From positions 1 through 64,000 of the forward strand of contig NZ_MBSS01000068.1 of NCBI RefSeq assembly GCF_001695855.1: a DNA stretch of 64,000 nucleotides, written 5' to 3'. Position 1 is the first letter of the stretch. Every line of letters begins with the position of its first letter. Source of the DNA: Ensifer sp. LC163 (GTDB lineage: Bacteria; Pseudomonadota; Alphaproteobacteria; Rhizobiales; Rhizobiaceae). This document shows, in pieces, positions 8,888-17,805 of this stretch. The notes below the pieces were generated by a model. It ran no database searches. It was not told the DNA's origin and saw nothing but the letters and a program-made list of their open reading frames with translations. Both the position numbers and the translations under genes were made by a program.

Positions 8888-9961
8888 ATGAACCAGTCCA
8901 AAGCCATCGAAGTAAAGTCGGTCTCGAAGTATTTCGGAGCCTATCAGGCGCTGAAGTCGGTCAGCTTCAACATCGGCAGCAACGAGTTCTTCACGATGCT
9001 CGGCCCCTCTGGTTGCGGCAAGACCACGCTGCTGCGGATGCTGGCCGGGTTCGAAAGCCCGAACAGCGGCTCCATCTTGCTGAACGGCAGCGAGGTGGTT
9101 GCCATCCCGCCGCACAAGCGCCGCGTCAACACGGTCTTCCAGAGCTATGCGCTCTTCCCGCACATGACGCTGGAGCAGAACGTCGCTTACGGGCTCGAAA
9201 ACCTCGGCTGGGACCGGGCGCGCATCCGCAATCGTGTCGGCGAGATGCTGGAACGGGTGCACATGAGCCAGATGGCAAAGCGCAAACCCGCCCAGCTTTC
9301 CGGCGGCCAGCGTCAGCGCATCGCGCTCGCCCGCGCTTTGGCACCCGAGCCGGAGGTTCTGCTGCTCGACGAGCCGCTTTCCGCGCTCGACCTGAAACTC
9401 CGGCAGGCAATGCGCGATGAGTTGCGCACCCTGCAACGCGACACCGGTATCACCTTCGTGTTCGTAACCCATGACCAGGAGGAGGCGCTCGATATGTCGG
9501 ACCGCATCGCTGTGCTCGGCGGCGGCGAGGTGCAGCAGATCGGCACCCCGACGGAGATCTACGAGGAGCCCGTCAACCGGTTCGTCGCCGATTTCGTCGG
9601 CGAGACGAATTTCCTTGATGTGGACGTGGTCGAAACCGCGGCCGGACAGGCGACCATCCGCACGCCCTTCGGCGTTGCGCTTACCGTTCCCGCGACCGGC
9701 CATGCCGCCAAGGGTCGCGCGACACTTTCGGTGCGTCCAGAGAAGATCAACCTCGGCGACCAGGCGCAAGGTGTCGTTTTCGAGGGCCGCATCACCAACA
9801 AGAACTACATGGGCGGCTATACCCACTACACGCTGGACGTTGCGGGAACCGAGCTGCGCGCCTCCCGTCGCAACGCCTCGCGTGAGGGGGACACCATCCC
9901 GCTTGGCGCGACCGTTCCGGTGGGCTTCGTCGCGGGTTCTGCGCGGGTGCTTGCGGCATGA
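8888..9961 (+). CDS. potA: ABC transporter ATP-binding protein, polyamine (PotA) type
   Basis: A 357-residue ATPase with Walker A GPSGCGKTT, signature LSGGQRQRIALARALA, Walker B VLLLDEP and switch His in FVTHDQEEAL. A C-terminal TOBE-like regulatory region follows, as in PotA/PotG. ATG 8888 has GAGGA seven bases upstream; ATG 8882 sits too close to it. The gene starts 10 bases after the amine dehydrogenase stop, and its stop overlaps the next permease start (ATGA). It energises import through the two permeases that follow. The amine dehydrogenase upstream suggests the cargo is the same amine. Confidence 0.94.
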   Translation: MNQSKAIEVKSVSKYFGAYQALKSVSFNIGSNEFFTMLGPSGCGKTTLLRMLAGFESPNSGSILLNGSEVVAIPPHKRRVNTVFQSYALFPHMTLEQNVAYGLENLGWDRARIRNRVGEMLERVHMSQMAKRKPAQLSGGQRQRIALARALAPEPEVLLLDEPLSALDLKLRQAMRDELRTLQRDTGITFVFVTHDQEEALDMSDRIAVLGGGEVQQIGTPTEIYEEPVNRFVADFVGETNFLDVDVVETAAGQATIRTPFGVALTVPATGHAAKGRATLSVRPEKINLGDQAQGVVFEGRITNKNYMGGYTHYTLDVAGTELRASRRNASREGDTIPLGATVPVGFVAGSARVLAA

Positions 9962-10887
9962 CCGACAGCGTCCTCCATGTCGCCGCCGAAGCGGACCGCG
10001 TGCCTCGCGTCCGTTTCTGGCATGATCTTTCCTTCTGGGGCCTGCTGCCGTCCCGGCTGCTGATGGGTTTTGCGCTGATCCTGCCCATCTTCATCATCGC
10101 CGCCGTTTCCGTCGCGACACGTGGCGCGCATGGCGGCTTCGCGTGGGATTTCAACCTCGCCGGCTACCGCCAGATCCTCTTCAACGAGGGCTGGACGGGC
10201 GAGCTGGAATTCACCCCGCAATACCTCTTGATCATTGTCCGCACCTTCCTGCTGGCCGGCGCGACGACACTGATCTGTCTGCTCTTCGCGGTGCCCGTTG
10301 CCTATTTCATCTCGCGTCAGCCGCCGGGCCGTAAGGCGGCGCTGGTCTATCTGGTGACTTTGCCCTTCTGGGCCTCGATGATCCTGCGGGTCTATGCCTG
10401 GATGATCATCCTCGGCAAGGACGGCACGCTGCCGCGCCTGCTCGAATATCTCGGCTTTCCCGCTGGCACGAGCTTCATGTTCAACGACGGGGCGACGTTG
10501 ACGGCAATGGTCTACACCGCCATGCCGTTGATGGTGCTGCCAGTCTTTGCCTCCATCGAGAAGCTCGACGGCACGCTGATCGAAGCCTCGCACGACCTTT
10601 ACGGCAGCCGCTGGGTGACGCTGCGCCGGGTGATCCTGCCGCTGACGGCTCCCGGCATCGTCGCCGGCGCCATCCTCGTCTTCGTGCCTTCGCTCGGCGC
10701 GGTGCTGGAGCCCTCGCTGATGGGGGGCGGCAAGCAGATGATGATGGGAACGCTGATCCAACTCCAGTTCGGAGGTGGCCGCAACTGGCCCTTCGGCGCA
10801 GCCATCGCCATGACGCTGATGGCACTCGTCATGATCGTTCTGATCTTTACAGCGCTACGCGCTGCCCGCCGGGAGGTCGCGCTATGA
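9958..10887 (+). CDS. potB: ABC transporter permease, PotB type
   Basis: A 309-residue inner-membrane permease with about six hydrophobic segments. The cytoplasmic EAA loop lies near the ASHDLYGSRWVTLRRVILPLTAPG stretch. It begins inside the stop of the ATPase gene and ends overlapping the start of the second permease, so all are translationally coupled. It forms a heterodimer with the next gene product and imports polyamine-like cations. The soluble N-terminal extension before the first membrane segment is usual for PotB. Confidence 0.92.
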   Translation: MTDSVLHVAAEADRVPRVRFWHDLSFWGLLPSRLLMGFALILPIFIIAAVSVATRGAHGGFAWDFNLAGYRQILFNEGWTGELEFTPQYLLIIVRTFLLAGATTLICLLFAVPVAYFISRQPPGRKAALVYLVTLPFWASMILRVYAWMIILGKDGTLPRLLEYLGFPAGTSFMFNDGATLTAMVYTAMPLMVLPVFASIEKLDGTLIEASHDLYGSRWVTLRRVILPLTAPGIVAGAILVFVPSLGAVLEPSLMGGGKQMMMGTLIQLQFGGGRNWPFGAAIAMTLMALVMIVLIFTALRAARREVAL

Positions 10888-11687
10888 GCACTCGCCACGA
10901 CGTTAAACGATATCCCGGCCTTGGTCCGCTGTCGGTGCTGTTCTTCATCTACCTTTATGCACCGCTGGCCGTCGTCGTGATCTACTCCTTCAACGCCAAC
11001 AACATCGCCGGCGTCTGGACGCATTTCTCGCTTCAGTGGTATTCCTCGGCGCTGAGAAACACGGCGCTGTTAAACGCGCTGAAAACCTCGCTGACGGTGG
11101 CCGCCATCGCAACCGTCGTCTGTACTCTTGTCGCGCTTTGTGCTGCGCTTGCCATCATCCGCGGCAAGAACGTCCGCTTCCGCAAGCTCTCGGAAACCAT
11201 CGTAAACCTGCCGCTGCTCCTGCCGGAAATCGTGCTGGCCGTCGCCACGCTGATCCTCTTCTCGCTGATCGACGTGCAGAATGGCGTGATCCGGCTGACC
11301 ATCGCCCACTCCGCCTTCTGCACGCCCTTCGCCTTCCTGCCGATCCGCGCGCGCCTGCAGGGCATGTCGCTGGATTTCGAAGAGGCGAGCGCCGATCTCT
11401 ATGCTGACCGCTGGACGACGTTCCGGCGCGTGACACTGCCCCTCATCCTTCCTGGCGTCTTTTCCGGAGCGATGCTCGCCTTCCTGATCTCGATGGACGA
11501 CTTCATCACCTCGAACCTGTTGTCGACGGGCGGCACGACGACGCTGCCAGTCTACATCTTTTCGCTCATTCGCAGCGGTACGTCGCCGGAACTGAATGCG
11601 ATCGCCACGCTCCTGATCCTTGCCTCGCTGGTCCTTGCTACCGTGGCCCTTCTGGTCGCGACGCGAGGCAGCCGCGACAATGCCTGA
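10884..11687 (+). CDS. potC: ABC transporter permease, PotC type
   Basis: A 267-residue membrane protein with six likely transmembrane segments. The EAA motif reads EEASADLYADRWTTFRRVTLP, typical of PotC/PotI. The start overlaps the potB-like stop by four bases. It completes the translocation pore of the polyamine-type importer. About 30 bases separate it from the binding-protein gene. Confidence 0.92.
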   Translation: MSTRHDVKRYPGLGPLSVLFFIYLYAPLAVVVIYSFNANNIAGVWTHFSLQWYSSALRNTALLNALKTSLTVAAIATVVCTLVALCAALAIIRGKNVRFRKLSETIVNLPLLLPEIVLAVATLILFSLIDVQNGVIRLTIAHSAFCTPFAFLPIRARLQGMSLDFEEASADLYADRWTTFRRVTLPLILPGVFSGAMLAFLISMDDFITSNLLSTGGTTTLPVYIFSLIRSGTSPELNAIATLLILASLVLATVALLVATRGSRDNA

Positions 11688-11716
11688 ACCAAAAACAACG
11701 AAGAGAGGAACAGCAC

Positions 11717-12733
11717 ATGAACAAATACCTGACCGCCACCACCCTCGCGCTTTGCTTCGCCACCGCTGCCCAGGCCGAGGGACAGCTCAATCTCTATGTC
11801 TGGGCTGATTCAATCTCACCCGTCGTGATCGAGAAATTCGCCAAGGAGTATGACGTCAAGGTCAATGTCGACGGCTACACCTCGAACGAAGACCTCCTGA
11901 CCAAGCTGCAGGCCGGCTCCTCCGGCTATGACATCGCCACGCCCTCCCAGCACTTCCTGCGCGTAATGATCGACGAGGGTTTGGTCGAGAACTACGGGGC
12001 CAACACGCTGAAGGCGTACGAGAACATCGAAGCGCGCTGGCGCAATCAGTGGTGGGACGAGAAGCAGGAGTACTCGATCCCGATCGCCTACGGCACCGCC
12101 GGCTTCGTCGTGAACACCGAGCAATACAAAGGCCCGACCGACAGCTTCAAACATTTCTTCGAGCCTGACGGCGAGCTGAAGGGCAAGATCGCCATGCTCT
12201 CCTATCCCGACGAGGTGATTGGCGCGGCCCAGCTCTATCTCGGCATACCCTTCTGCACCGAAGACCAGGCGGAGATGAAGAAGGTGCTGGACCTCCTGAT
12301 GGCACAGAAGCCGTCGGTGGCGGTCTATTCGTCCGACAACATTCCAAGCCGCCTCGCCTCGGGCGAAGTCGCTGCTCACTTCTGGTGGGACGGCGAGGAA
12401 CTGAAGGCTCGAACCAAGGGATCGCCCTTCGCCCTCGCCATGACCAAGGAGGGCATGGTCGGCTGGCTCGACAGCATGGTGATCCCGAAGGGCGCGCCAA
12501 ACCGCGACAATGCGATCAAGTTCATCGAGTTCATTTCCCAACCGGAAAACGCCACCGAACAAATGAACTTCTATGCTCATTCGTCGCCCATGAAACTGGT
12601 GCAGGAAAAGGTCGTCTACAAAAAGGAAAACGCGCCGGAGCTCTATCCGGAAGTACCAATCGTCTTCTCGCGCACCTGCTCGCCCGCCGCGCAGGATCTC
12701 GTTACCCGCGTGTGGACCCAGCTCCTCCAGTAA
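11717..12733 (+). CDS. potD: Periplasmic polyamine-type substrate-binding protein (PotD/PotF family)
   Basis: A 338-residue extracellular solute-binding protein with a cleavable Sec signal (MNKYLTATTLALCFATAAQA, cut before EG). The mature start LNLYVWADSISPVVIEKF and the ATPSQHFLRVMIDEGL and WWDEKQEYSIPIAYGTAG regions are characteristic of PotD-like binding proteins. It delivers a cationic amine to the permease. It is the last gene of the transporter and is followed by a strong GC hairpin. Ligand is not readable by eye; histamine, putrescine or a related amine would fit the dehydrogenase upstream. Confidence 0.92.
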   Translation: MNKYLTATTLALCFATAAQAEGQLNLYVWADSISPVVIEKFAKEYDVKVNVDGYTSNEDLLTKLQAGSSGYDIATPSQHFLRVMIDEGLVENYGANTLKAYENIEARWRNQWWDEKQEYSIPIAYGTAGFVVNTEQYKGPTDSFKHFFEPDGELKGKIAMLSYPDEVIGAAQLYLGIPFCTEDQAEMKKVLDLLMAQKPSVAVYSSDNIPSRLASGEVAAHFWWDGEELKARTKGSPFALAMTKEGMVGWLDSMVIPKGAPNRDNAIKFIEFISQPENATEQMNFYAHSSPMKLVQEKVVYKKENAPELYPEVPIVFSRTCSPAAQDLVTRVWTQLLQ

Positions 12734-12740
12734 AACCGTC

Positions 12741-12761
12741 GCGGGGGCTCTTTGCCCCCGC
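12741..12761 (+). terminator. GC-rich hairpin after the binding-protein gene
   Basis: A perfect 8-bp stem, GCGGGGGC and GCCCCCGC, encloses a five-base loop TCTTT, beginning eight bases after the binding-protein stop. Only a weak T-rich run follows, so it may terminate or attenuate transcription into the amidohydrolase gene, or protect the upstream mRNA. Confidence 0.6.
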
Positions 12762-12788
12762 TTCCTCTCATTTGGTAGGGAGCCGCCG

Positions 12789-14435
12789 ATGCCAGCCGAT
12801 CTCATCATCGTGAACGCCCGCGTGCGCGCGATTTTCGCGCCCGCGGGAACGACCGCCATCGCCGTTGCCGAGGGGAGGATCCTGGCACTCGGCACGGATG
12901 AGGCCATCCGCGCTCATGCCGGCACCACCACCCACGTGATCGATGCGGGTGGACGCGAATTGCTGCCGGGCTTCGTCGAAAGCCACCTGCACCTCTTCAT
13001 GGGCGGGGCGACGCTTACCATGCTCAACCTCGGGCCAACTTTCGGCTTCGAGGCGACCCGCGACGCCCTTCTCGGCTTCGCCGCCGCCAACCCCGGTGAC
13101 GACATCCTCTTCGGCTATGCCGTCAACTACGTGATTTTCGGCGAAAACCGCAGGCCCGACCGCCACCTTCTCGACGCGATCATCGCCGACCGCCCCCTCT
13201 GCCTCCTGTCGACGGACCTGCATTGCGCCTGGGCCAACACCCGCGCGCTGGAGCTGGCCGGCATCCTCCAGGGGGCGGATGTCGGACCGGGCGCGGAGGT
13301 GGTCATGGGCGACGACGGGTTTGCCAATGGCGAGCTGCGCGAATTTGCCGCCATGAACCGCGTGCAGATGCTTTCCCGTCTCAAGGGGCGCGACGGCCTC
13401 CACTACGAAGGCGGCAAGGTCTCGGAGGAAGATCGCACTCACGACAAGCGGCTGATCCGCAGAGCCGGCGACTATTGCGCCCAAAACGGCATTACCAGCG
13501 CCGTCAACATGGACGGCAATGCCTATCAGGCGGGCCTCCTGCGTGATCTGGCGCTCGCCGGCGAGATGCCGGTCCGCGTGAGCCTGCCGCTCCGGCTGGA
13601 GCAGCGCCACGGCCCCCAGGGCATCGCGCAGATCGACGACTTCGGTCCCGACGTACCGGGCTGGCTGCGTTTCGGCCGTATCAAGCTGTTCATGGATGGC
13701 GTCTACGACACCTGGACGGCACTGACTGTGAGCGACTATCCCGACCGACCCGGCTTCTGCTCCGAGCCGTTGATCGCACCCGACATCTTCAACGCCATGT
13801 GCATCGAAGCCGACCGCCGTGGCCTCCAGGTCGCGACCCATGCCGTCGGCGACGGTGCGGTGCGCGCGACCATCGACGGCTACGAGGCCGCCCGCACGGC
13901 GAATGGCGCTCGCGACGCCCGCCACCGCATCGAGCATATCGACACGATCGCGCCCGAAGACCTCGACCGACTGAAGCCGCTCGGCATCGTTGCCTCCATG
14001 CAGCCGGTGCATCCGCCGGGCTCTGCCGGCCTGCCGCTCGAACCCACGACCACGATCATGGGCCGCGACCGCTGGCCAACCGCCTTCCCCTGGCGGATGA
14101 TCCGCGACCGCGGCGTGCCGCTTGCCTTCGGCACGGACTGGCCGGTGTCGCCCCTCTCGCCGCTCTACGCGATCCATTGCGCCCTGACACGGAAACCCTG
14201 GGCCACCGACATACCCGACCAGCGCATCAGCCTCGACGAATGCCTGCTCGCCTACACCGCCGGCGGTGCCTATGCAGACTTCGCCGAAGACAGCCGCGGC
14301 CAGCTGAAACCCGGCTTTGACGCCGACCTGGTGCTGATCGACGGCGCGCTGGAGGGCCTTGCCGAGGCCGAGGACGCCGCCCGCGTGGCACTGACAGTCT
14401 GTGGCTGCAGAATCACCCATGACGGCAGGCCGTGA
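12789..14435 (+). CDS. Amidohydrolase, Amidohydro_3/YtcJ family
   Basis: A 548-residue metal-dependent hydrolase of the YtcJ/N-substituted formamide deformylase group. The metal-binding HXH occurs in VESHLHLF (about residues 58-65). Later ligands lie in ATHAVGDGA and HRIEHID, and the DWPVSPLSP segment is typical of the family. GGTAGGGAG precedes the ATG. These enzymes cleave C-N bonds in formamides, cyclic amides or imino compounds in the cytoplasm. In this locus it could open a ring product of the monooxygenase step or remove a formyl/formimino group; that is inference. Its stop overlaps the truncated GMC remnant, suggesting a recombination junction at its 3' end. Confidence 0.88.
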   Translation: MPADLIIVNARVRAIFAPAGTTAIAVAEGRILALGTDEAIRAHAGTTTHVIDAGGRELLPGFVESHLHLFMGGATLTMLNLGPTFGFEATRDALLGFAAANPGDDILFGYAVNYVIFGENRRPDRHLLDAIIADRPLCLLSTDLHCAWANTRALELAGILQGADVGPGAEVVMGDDGFANGELREFAAMNRVQMLSRLKGRDGLHYEGGKVSEEDRTHDKRLIRRAGDYCAQNGITSAVNMDGNAYQAGLLRDLALAGEMPVRVSLPLRLEQRHGPQGIAQIDDFGPDVPGWLRFGRIKLFMDGVYDTWTALTVSDYPDRPGFCSEPLIAPDIFNAMCIEADRRGLQVATHAVGDGAVRATIDGYEAARTANGARDARHRIEHIDTIAPEDLDRLKPLGIVASMQPVHPPGSAGLPLEPTTTIMGRDRWPTAFPWRMIRDRGVPLAFGTDWPVSPLSPLYAIHCALTRKPWATDIPDQRISLDECLLAYTAGGAYADFAEDSRGQLKPGFDADLVLIDGALEGLAEAEDAARVALTVCGCRITHDGRP

Positions 14436-14632
14436 CGGCAAGGATGGGCCGCGACGCCGTGGCCGTCGTCGATCCCGTCTCGATGAAGGTGCTCGGGATT
14501 GAGGGCCTGCGCGTCGCAGACGCCCCGGTCATGCCGACGCTGATCGCCGGCAACACAAATGCGCCGTCGATGATGATTGGCGAGAAATGCGCCCGCGCGA
14601 TGCTGGGACCAGCGGCGCGCGCTGGTCTTTGA
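14432..14632 (+). pseudogene. Remnant of a GMC oxidoreductase C-terminus
   Basis: A 66-codon frame translates to a clear tail of the glucose-methanol-choline oxidoreductase family: [27 protein letters not shown] and [13 protein letters not shown] match the conserved C-terminal block (usually TCRMG, then GLRVADASVMP and SGNTNAP). The first 450 or more residues, including the FAD domain and the active-site His region, are absent, and the motif Cys is Ala. It abuts the amidohydrolase stop (GTGA overlap), so it is a leftover joined by deletion or recombination. Confidence 0.8.
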
Positions 14633-14749
14633 CCCCGCCCGGCGCGTAGCTTTTTCCAAAGCACGGGCTCGGCAAAAACGACTTTAACCGCCGGTCGGCG
14701 GCCCGCTAGTATCCGCGTCCGACCCCACCTTGCGCACCAGGAGACAGAC

Positions 14750-15172
14750 ATGCCCGTGCATACCCGCATCCGCCCCTTCAACACCAAGGACACCTATCCC
14801 GAGCAGAAGCTGAACAACGATCTCTGCCAGGCCGTGGTGGCGCGCGGCGCGACGGTTTTCGTGCGCGGGCAGATCTCGCAGGATCTCGACACGCGCGAGA
14901 GCCTGCATATCGGCGATGCGGCCGCGCAGGCTCGTAAGGCCATGGAAAACATCAAGATGCTGCTGGAAGAGGCGGGCTCGGACCTCAGCCACATCTGCCG
15001 CGTCGTCGTCTACCTCATCGACATCCGCTACCGCGAGGACGTCTATCAGGAGATGGGCAAGTATCTGAAGGGCGTGTTTCCGGTTTCGACGGGCCTCGTC
15101 GTCTCGGCGCTCGCCCGGCCGGAATGGCTGGTCGAGATCGAGGCGACCGCCGTCATCCCCGACCAAGCTTGA
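14750..15172 (+). CDS. RidA-family enamine/imine deaminase
   Basis: A 140-residue member of the RidA/YjgF/UK114 family. It carries the conserved C-terminal block SALARPEWLVEIEATAVIP, with the Arg that binds the substrate carboxylate in RidA. AGGAG precedes the ATG. RidA proteins form trimers and hydrolyse reactive 2-aminoacrylate or other imines; rhizobial paralogues often sit in amine or amino-acid catabolic operons. The gene is followed after 11 bases by DUF1028 and then an M20 deacylase, a grouping that recurs in such operons. Most likely it clears an imine made during amine oxidation here. Confidence 0.9.
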   Translation: MPVHTRIRPFNTKDTYPEQKLNNDLCQAVVARGATVFVRGQISQDLDTRESLHIGDAAAQARKAMENIKMLLEEAGSDLSHICRVVVYLIDIRYREDVYQEMGKYLKGVFPVSTGLVVSALARPEWLVEIEATAVIPDQA

Positions 15173-15183
15173 CGGAGGGCGTC

Positions 15184-15861
15184 ATGACCTTTTCCGTTTC
15201 CGGCCGCTGTGCCGACACCGGCATGTTCGGCATCGCCGTCTCCTCCTCCTCGCCGAGCGTTGCGGCGCGCTGCGCCCATGTGCGCGCAGGCGTCGGCGCC
15301 GTCTCGACGCAGAACGTCACCGATCCCCGCCTTGGCCCGCAGGGCCTCGAACTGATGGCGAGGGGCCTTTCCGCCGAAGCCGCGCTCGCACGTCTCGTCG
15401 CGGAAGCTCCGCATATAGAATACCGCCAGCTCGCCCTCATCGACGCCGCGGGTCGGACGGCGGCCTATTCGGGCGCCAAGACCCTCGGCTCCCATGCGGT
15501 CGGGCAGGGTGACAATGTCGTGGCCGCCGGCAACATGCTGACGACGACGGGCATCCCGCAAAAAATGGTCGAAGCTTTCGAAGCCACGAAGGGCAAGCAT
15601 CTCGGCGACCGGCTGATTGCCGCCATGCGGGCCGCAGTTGCGGCCGGCGGTGAGGAAGGCCCCGTCCACTCCATGGGACTTGTCATGGTGGATAAGGTCT
15701 CGTGGAACGTCGCGGATCTGCGCATCGATTGGACCGAAGGCGACCCCATCGAGGAATGCGCCACGCTCTGGGCGCGCTGGCGCTCGGAGATGGACGCTTA
15801 CGTCACGCGCGCGCTCGACCCCACGCAAGCGCCGAGCTACGGCGTGCCGGGCGATCTTTGA
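15184..15861 (+). CDS. DUF1028 family protein
   Basis: A 225-residue protein of the DUF1028 (Ntn-hydrolase-like) family. It is recognised from its N-terminal TFSVSGRCADTGMFGIAVSSSSPSV and the AYSGAKTLG and NMLTTTGIPQKMVEAF segments. GGAGG lies eight bases before the ATG. No enzymatic role is firmly established for the family, though it is commonly found next to RidA and amidohydrolase/peptidase genes, as here. It may hydrolyse an amide or ureide intermediate; that is a guess. Confidence 0.85.
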   Translation: MTFSVSGRCADTGMFGIAVSSSSPSVAARCAHVRAGVGAVSTQNVTDPRLGPQGLELMARGLSAEAALARLVAEAPHIEYRQLALIDAAGRTAAYSGAKTLGSHAVGQGDNVVAAGNMLTTTGIPQKMVEAFEATKGKHLGDRLIAAMRAAVAAGGEEGPVHSMGLVMVDKVSWNVADLRIDWTEGDPIEECATLWARWRSEMDAYVTRALDPTQAPSYGVPGDL

Positions 15862-15901
15862 GGAGCGGGACGATGCCGAACCTCGCACGACGGACTGGCG
15901 C

Positions 15902-17074
15902 ATGATCCCGTCGACACCGGACATCCTCGCTCGGCTCGTCGCCGAGCCGACGGTCTCGCGCGCCTCGAACCTCGCCCTGCTGGACTATGTCGAAAGCTTG
16001 CTTCGGCCGGCCGGCGCCCGCATAGAGCGTTTCACCCACCCGGACGGCAGCCCGGCCAATCTCTGGGCGACCATCGGGCCCGACGGGCCGGGCGGCGTGG
16101 TGCTCTCGGGTCATACGGACGTCGTGCCCGTCGAGGGGCAGGACTGGAGTGGCGACCCTTTCACGCTGACCGAGCGGGACGGACGGTTCTACGGGCGCGG
16201 TACGGCCGATATGAAAGGGTTCGTCGCAGCGGCGGTGCGCGCCGTCCTCGTTGCCTCCGACAAGCTCCTGAAGCGCCCGCTGCATCTGGCTCTCTCCTAT
16301 GACGAGGAAATCGGCTGCATCGGCGTGCGCGGCATGATCGACGAACTTGCGGCGCGGTCGGCGCGGCCGGCGCTCTGTATCGTCGGCGAGCCCACGGGCA
16401 TGCGGATCGCCACCGGCCACAAGGGCAAGCTGGCGCTGCGGGCTTGCTGTTACGGGCTGGAAGGGCATTCGGCGCTGGCCCCCAATGCGCTGAACGCGCT
16501 GCATCTTGGCGCCGCCTTCATCACCGCCCTAAAGACCCGTCAGGAGGGACTGGCCTTCCAGGGGGCCACAGACGCTGACTACGACATTCCCTATTCCACC
16601 ATCCATGCCGGCATGGTGCGCGGCGGCACGGCGCTCAACATCGTGCCCAACCGCTGCGAGATCGATTTCGAAATCCGCAACATCGCCGAGGACGATCCGC
16701 GCGACATCCTCGCCGCCATCCAATCCGATGCCCAGACCATCGCCGCGCCCTATCGCAACCGGTTTCCGATGGCCTGTATCGAGATCGAGCCCGTGTCCGG
16801 TTATCCCGGCCTCAATTCTGGCGCCGACGCGCCGGCGGTGCGTCTCTTGCGGCTGCTTCTCGGCGATGACGGACCCACGCTCAAGGTCGCCTTCGGCACT
16901 GAGGGTGGGCTCTTCAATCAGGCGTTCGGCATCTCCACCGCGATCTGCGGCCCTGGTTTCATGGATCAGGGACACAAGCCCGACGAATTCGTCAGCGTTG
17001 ATCAGCTCGCACGGTGCGACAGAATGCTGGCGCGGCTCATCGATGAACTGAGAACCGGCCTCTGGAACGTCTAA
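15902..17074 (+). CDS. M20-family deacylase, ArgE (acetylornithine deacetylase)-like
   Basis: A 390-residue dinuclear-zinc hydrolase. It shows SGHTDVVPVEGQDW with the first metal His/Asp, GRGTADMKGF with the bridging Asp, the EEIGCIGVRG catalytic Glu region, the GEPT motif and a C-terminal His in GPGFMDQGHKPDEF. Length and motifs match ArgE. It removes an N-acyl group from an amino acid. In a catabolic operon rather than an arginine operon, the substrate could be an N-acyl or N-formyl amino acid produced by the enzymes before it, such as N-formylaspartate; this is unproven. ATG 15902 is the only in-frame ATG near the N-terminal family boundary. Its ribosome site is weak, and it lies 40 bases after DUF1028. 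Confidence 0.88.
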   Translation: MIPSTPDILARLVAEPTVSRASNLALLDYVESLLRPAGARIERFTHPDGSPANLWATIGPDGPGGVVLSGHTDVVPVEGQDWSGDPFTLTERDGRFYGRGTADMKGFVAAAVRAVLVASDKLLKRPLHLALSYDEEIGCIGVRGMIDELAARSARPALCIVGEPTGMRIATGHKGKLALRACCYGLEGHSALAPNALNALHLGAAFITALKTRQEGLAFQGATDADYDIPYSTIHAGMVRGGTALNIVPNRCEIDFEIRNIAEDDPRDILAAIQSDAQTIAAPYRNRFPMACIEIEPVSGYPGLNSGADAPAVRLLRLLLGDDGPTLKVAFGTEGGLFNQAFGISTAICGPGFMDQGHKPDEFVSVDQLARCDRMLARLIDELRTGLWNV

Positions 17075-17160
17075 CGAGTGTCATGCACAGTTTGGCGTGA
17101 TTGTTTTCAGTTTCGGGCAAAGGGGGCCGTGACGCAGCCATACGCCGTCGTTTCCGCGGG

Positions 17161-17370
17161 CTTAATCGCCGGCGCATCGTAACCGGTACCGAGGCGATAC
17201 CAGCGCGCGATGGCACCTGGCGGGAAATCCCCGGTCTCGTCTTCGTTCCGCTAACGTCCTGGCTTGGCCAAGGGCGTGATGTTTTTTACCATCGAGGACG
17301 ATATCGGCATTGCCAATCTTGTCGTCTGGGCGAAAGGTCGTGCTCGGGGCGGGCACGATTGGCATGCTTC
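17161..17370 (+). pseudogene. Remnant of the C-terminal OB domain of error-prone DNA polymerase DnaE2
   Basis: Pieces of the DnaE2/ImuC C-terminus appear in order but in different frames: RRRIV and EIPGLVFV, then RPGLAKGVMFFTIED with IANLVVW, then RKVVLGAGTIGM. The intact protein would read roughly GLVLVRQRPGSAKGV. Here a one-base insertion after GLVFV and a TAA in place of the Gln codon (before RPG) break the frame, and another shift follows LVVW. No other part of dnaE2 is present. A 111-codon open frame covering the area (17101-17436) is an accident of this decay. Confidence 0.75.
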
Positions 17371-17527
17371 TCCGCGGGCCCTCGGCATCTACAGCGCAAA
17401 CAGATTGCTACGCCTCAAAACAAACAGCCCAAGTAGAGAAAATGTTCTCGTTTTGTGCTTCTAGCATCGCATAATGGATCGACTGGAATGGCACCATTGG
17501 TCCAAGGACCCGGCTGACCGAGCCATG

Positions 17528-17800
17528 TCAGCGGTTTGCCAATCGCACTCCAGGACCGCCGTCAGGCCCAGGACCGTTCTCGAAGAAGATGACCCCTCGA
17601 GCTTCGTAGACGCGTTTGATCGCTTCAACTGTGACAGGCTGAGGGCCCCTTGGGCCAGCCTCGTCCTGCTCAACCCGGCTGACTGTATTCGCGGTGACTT
17701 TAGCCAGTTCCGCGACCTCCCGTACGCCGAGCTTTAGAATGGCACGCGCAGCACGGGCTTGAGCAGGATTCACGGCGACCTCGTATTTATTTCGATACAT
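17528..17800 (-). CDS. Small XRE-family (HTH_3) transcriptional regulator
   Basis: A 90-residue protein with a lambda-repressor-like helix-turn-helix (ARAILKLGVREVAELAKVTANTVSRVEQ, about residues 19-46). The C-terminal VEAIKRVYEARGVIFFENG is typical of the many short XRE regulators of rhizobia. It has no effector domain. A tandem 21-bp repeat lies directly upstream, and no clear Shine-Dalgarno sequence precedes the ATG, so the message may be leaderless or the operator may overlap the translation start. It is divergent from a broken LysR gene. Autoregulation is likely; other targets are unknown. Confidence 0.85.
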   Translation of the reverse strand: MYRNKYEVAVNPAQARAARAILKLGVREVAELAKVTANTVSRVEQDEAGPRGPQPVTVEAIKRVYEARGVIFFENGPGPDGGPGVRLANR

Positions 17801-17805
17801 GGTAT

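Noticed and set aside
12768-14441. A 557-codon minus-strand frame opposite the amidohydrolase (and a similar one at 2636-4354)
   Set aside because: Both are antisense shadows of genes with clear catalytic motifs; neither has a recognisable fold or ribosome site.
17101-17436. A 111-codon plus-strand frame as a small hypothetical gene
   Set aside because: Parts of three frames here match the DnaE2 C-terminus, so the open frame is a by-product of pseudogene decay.
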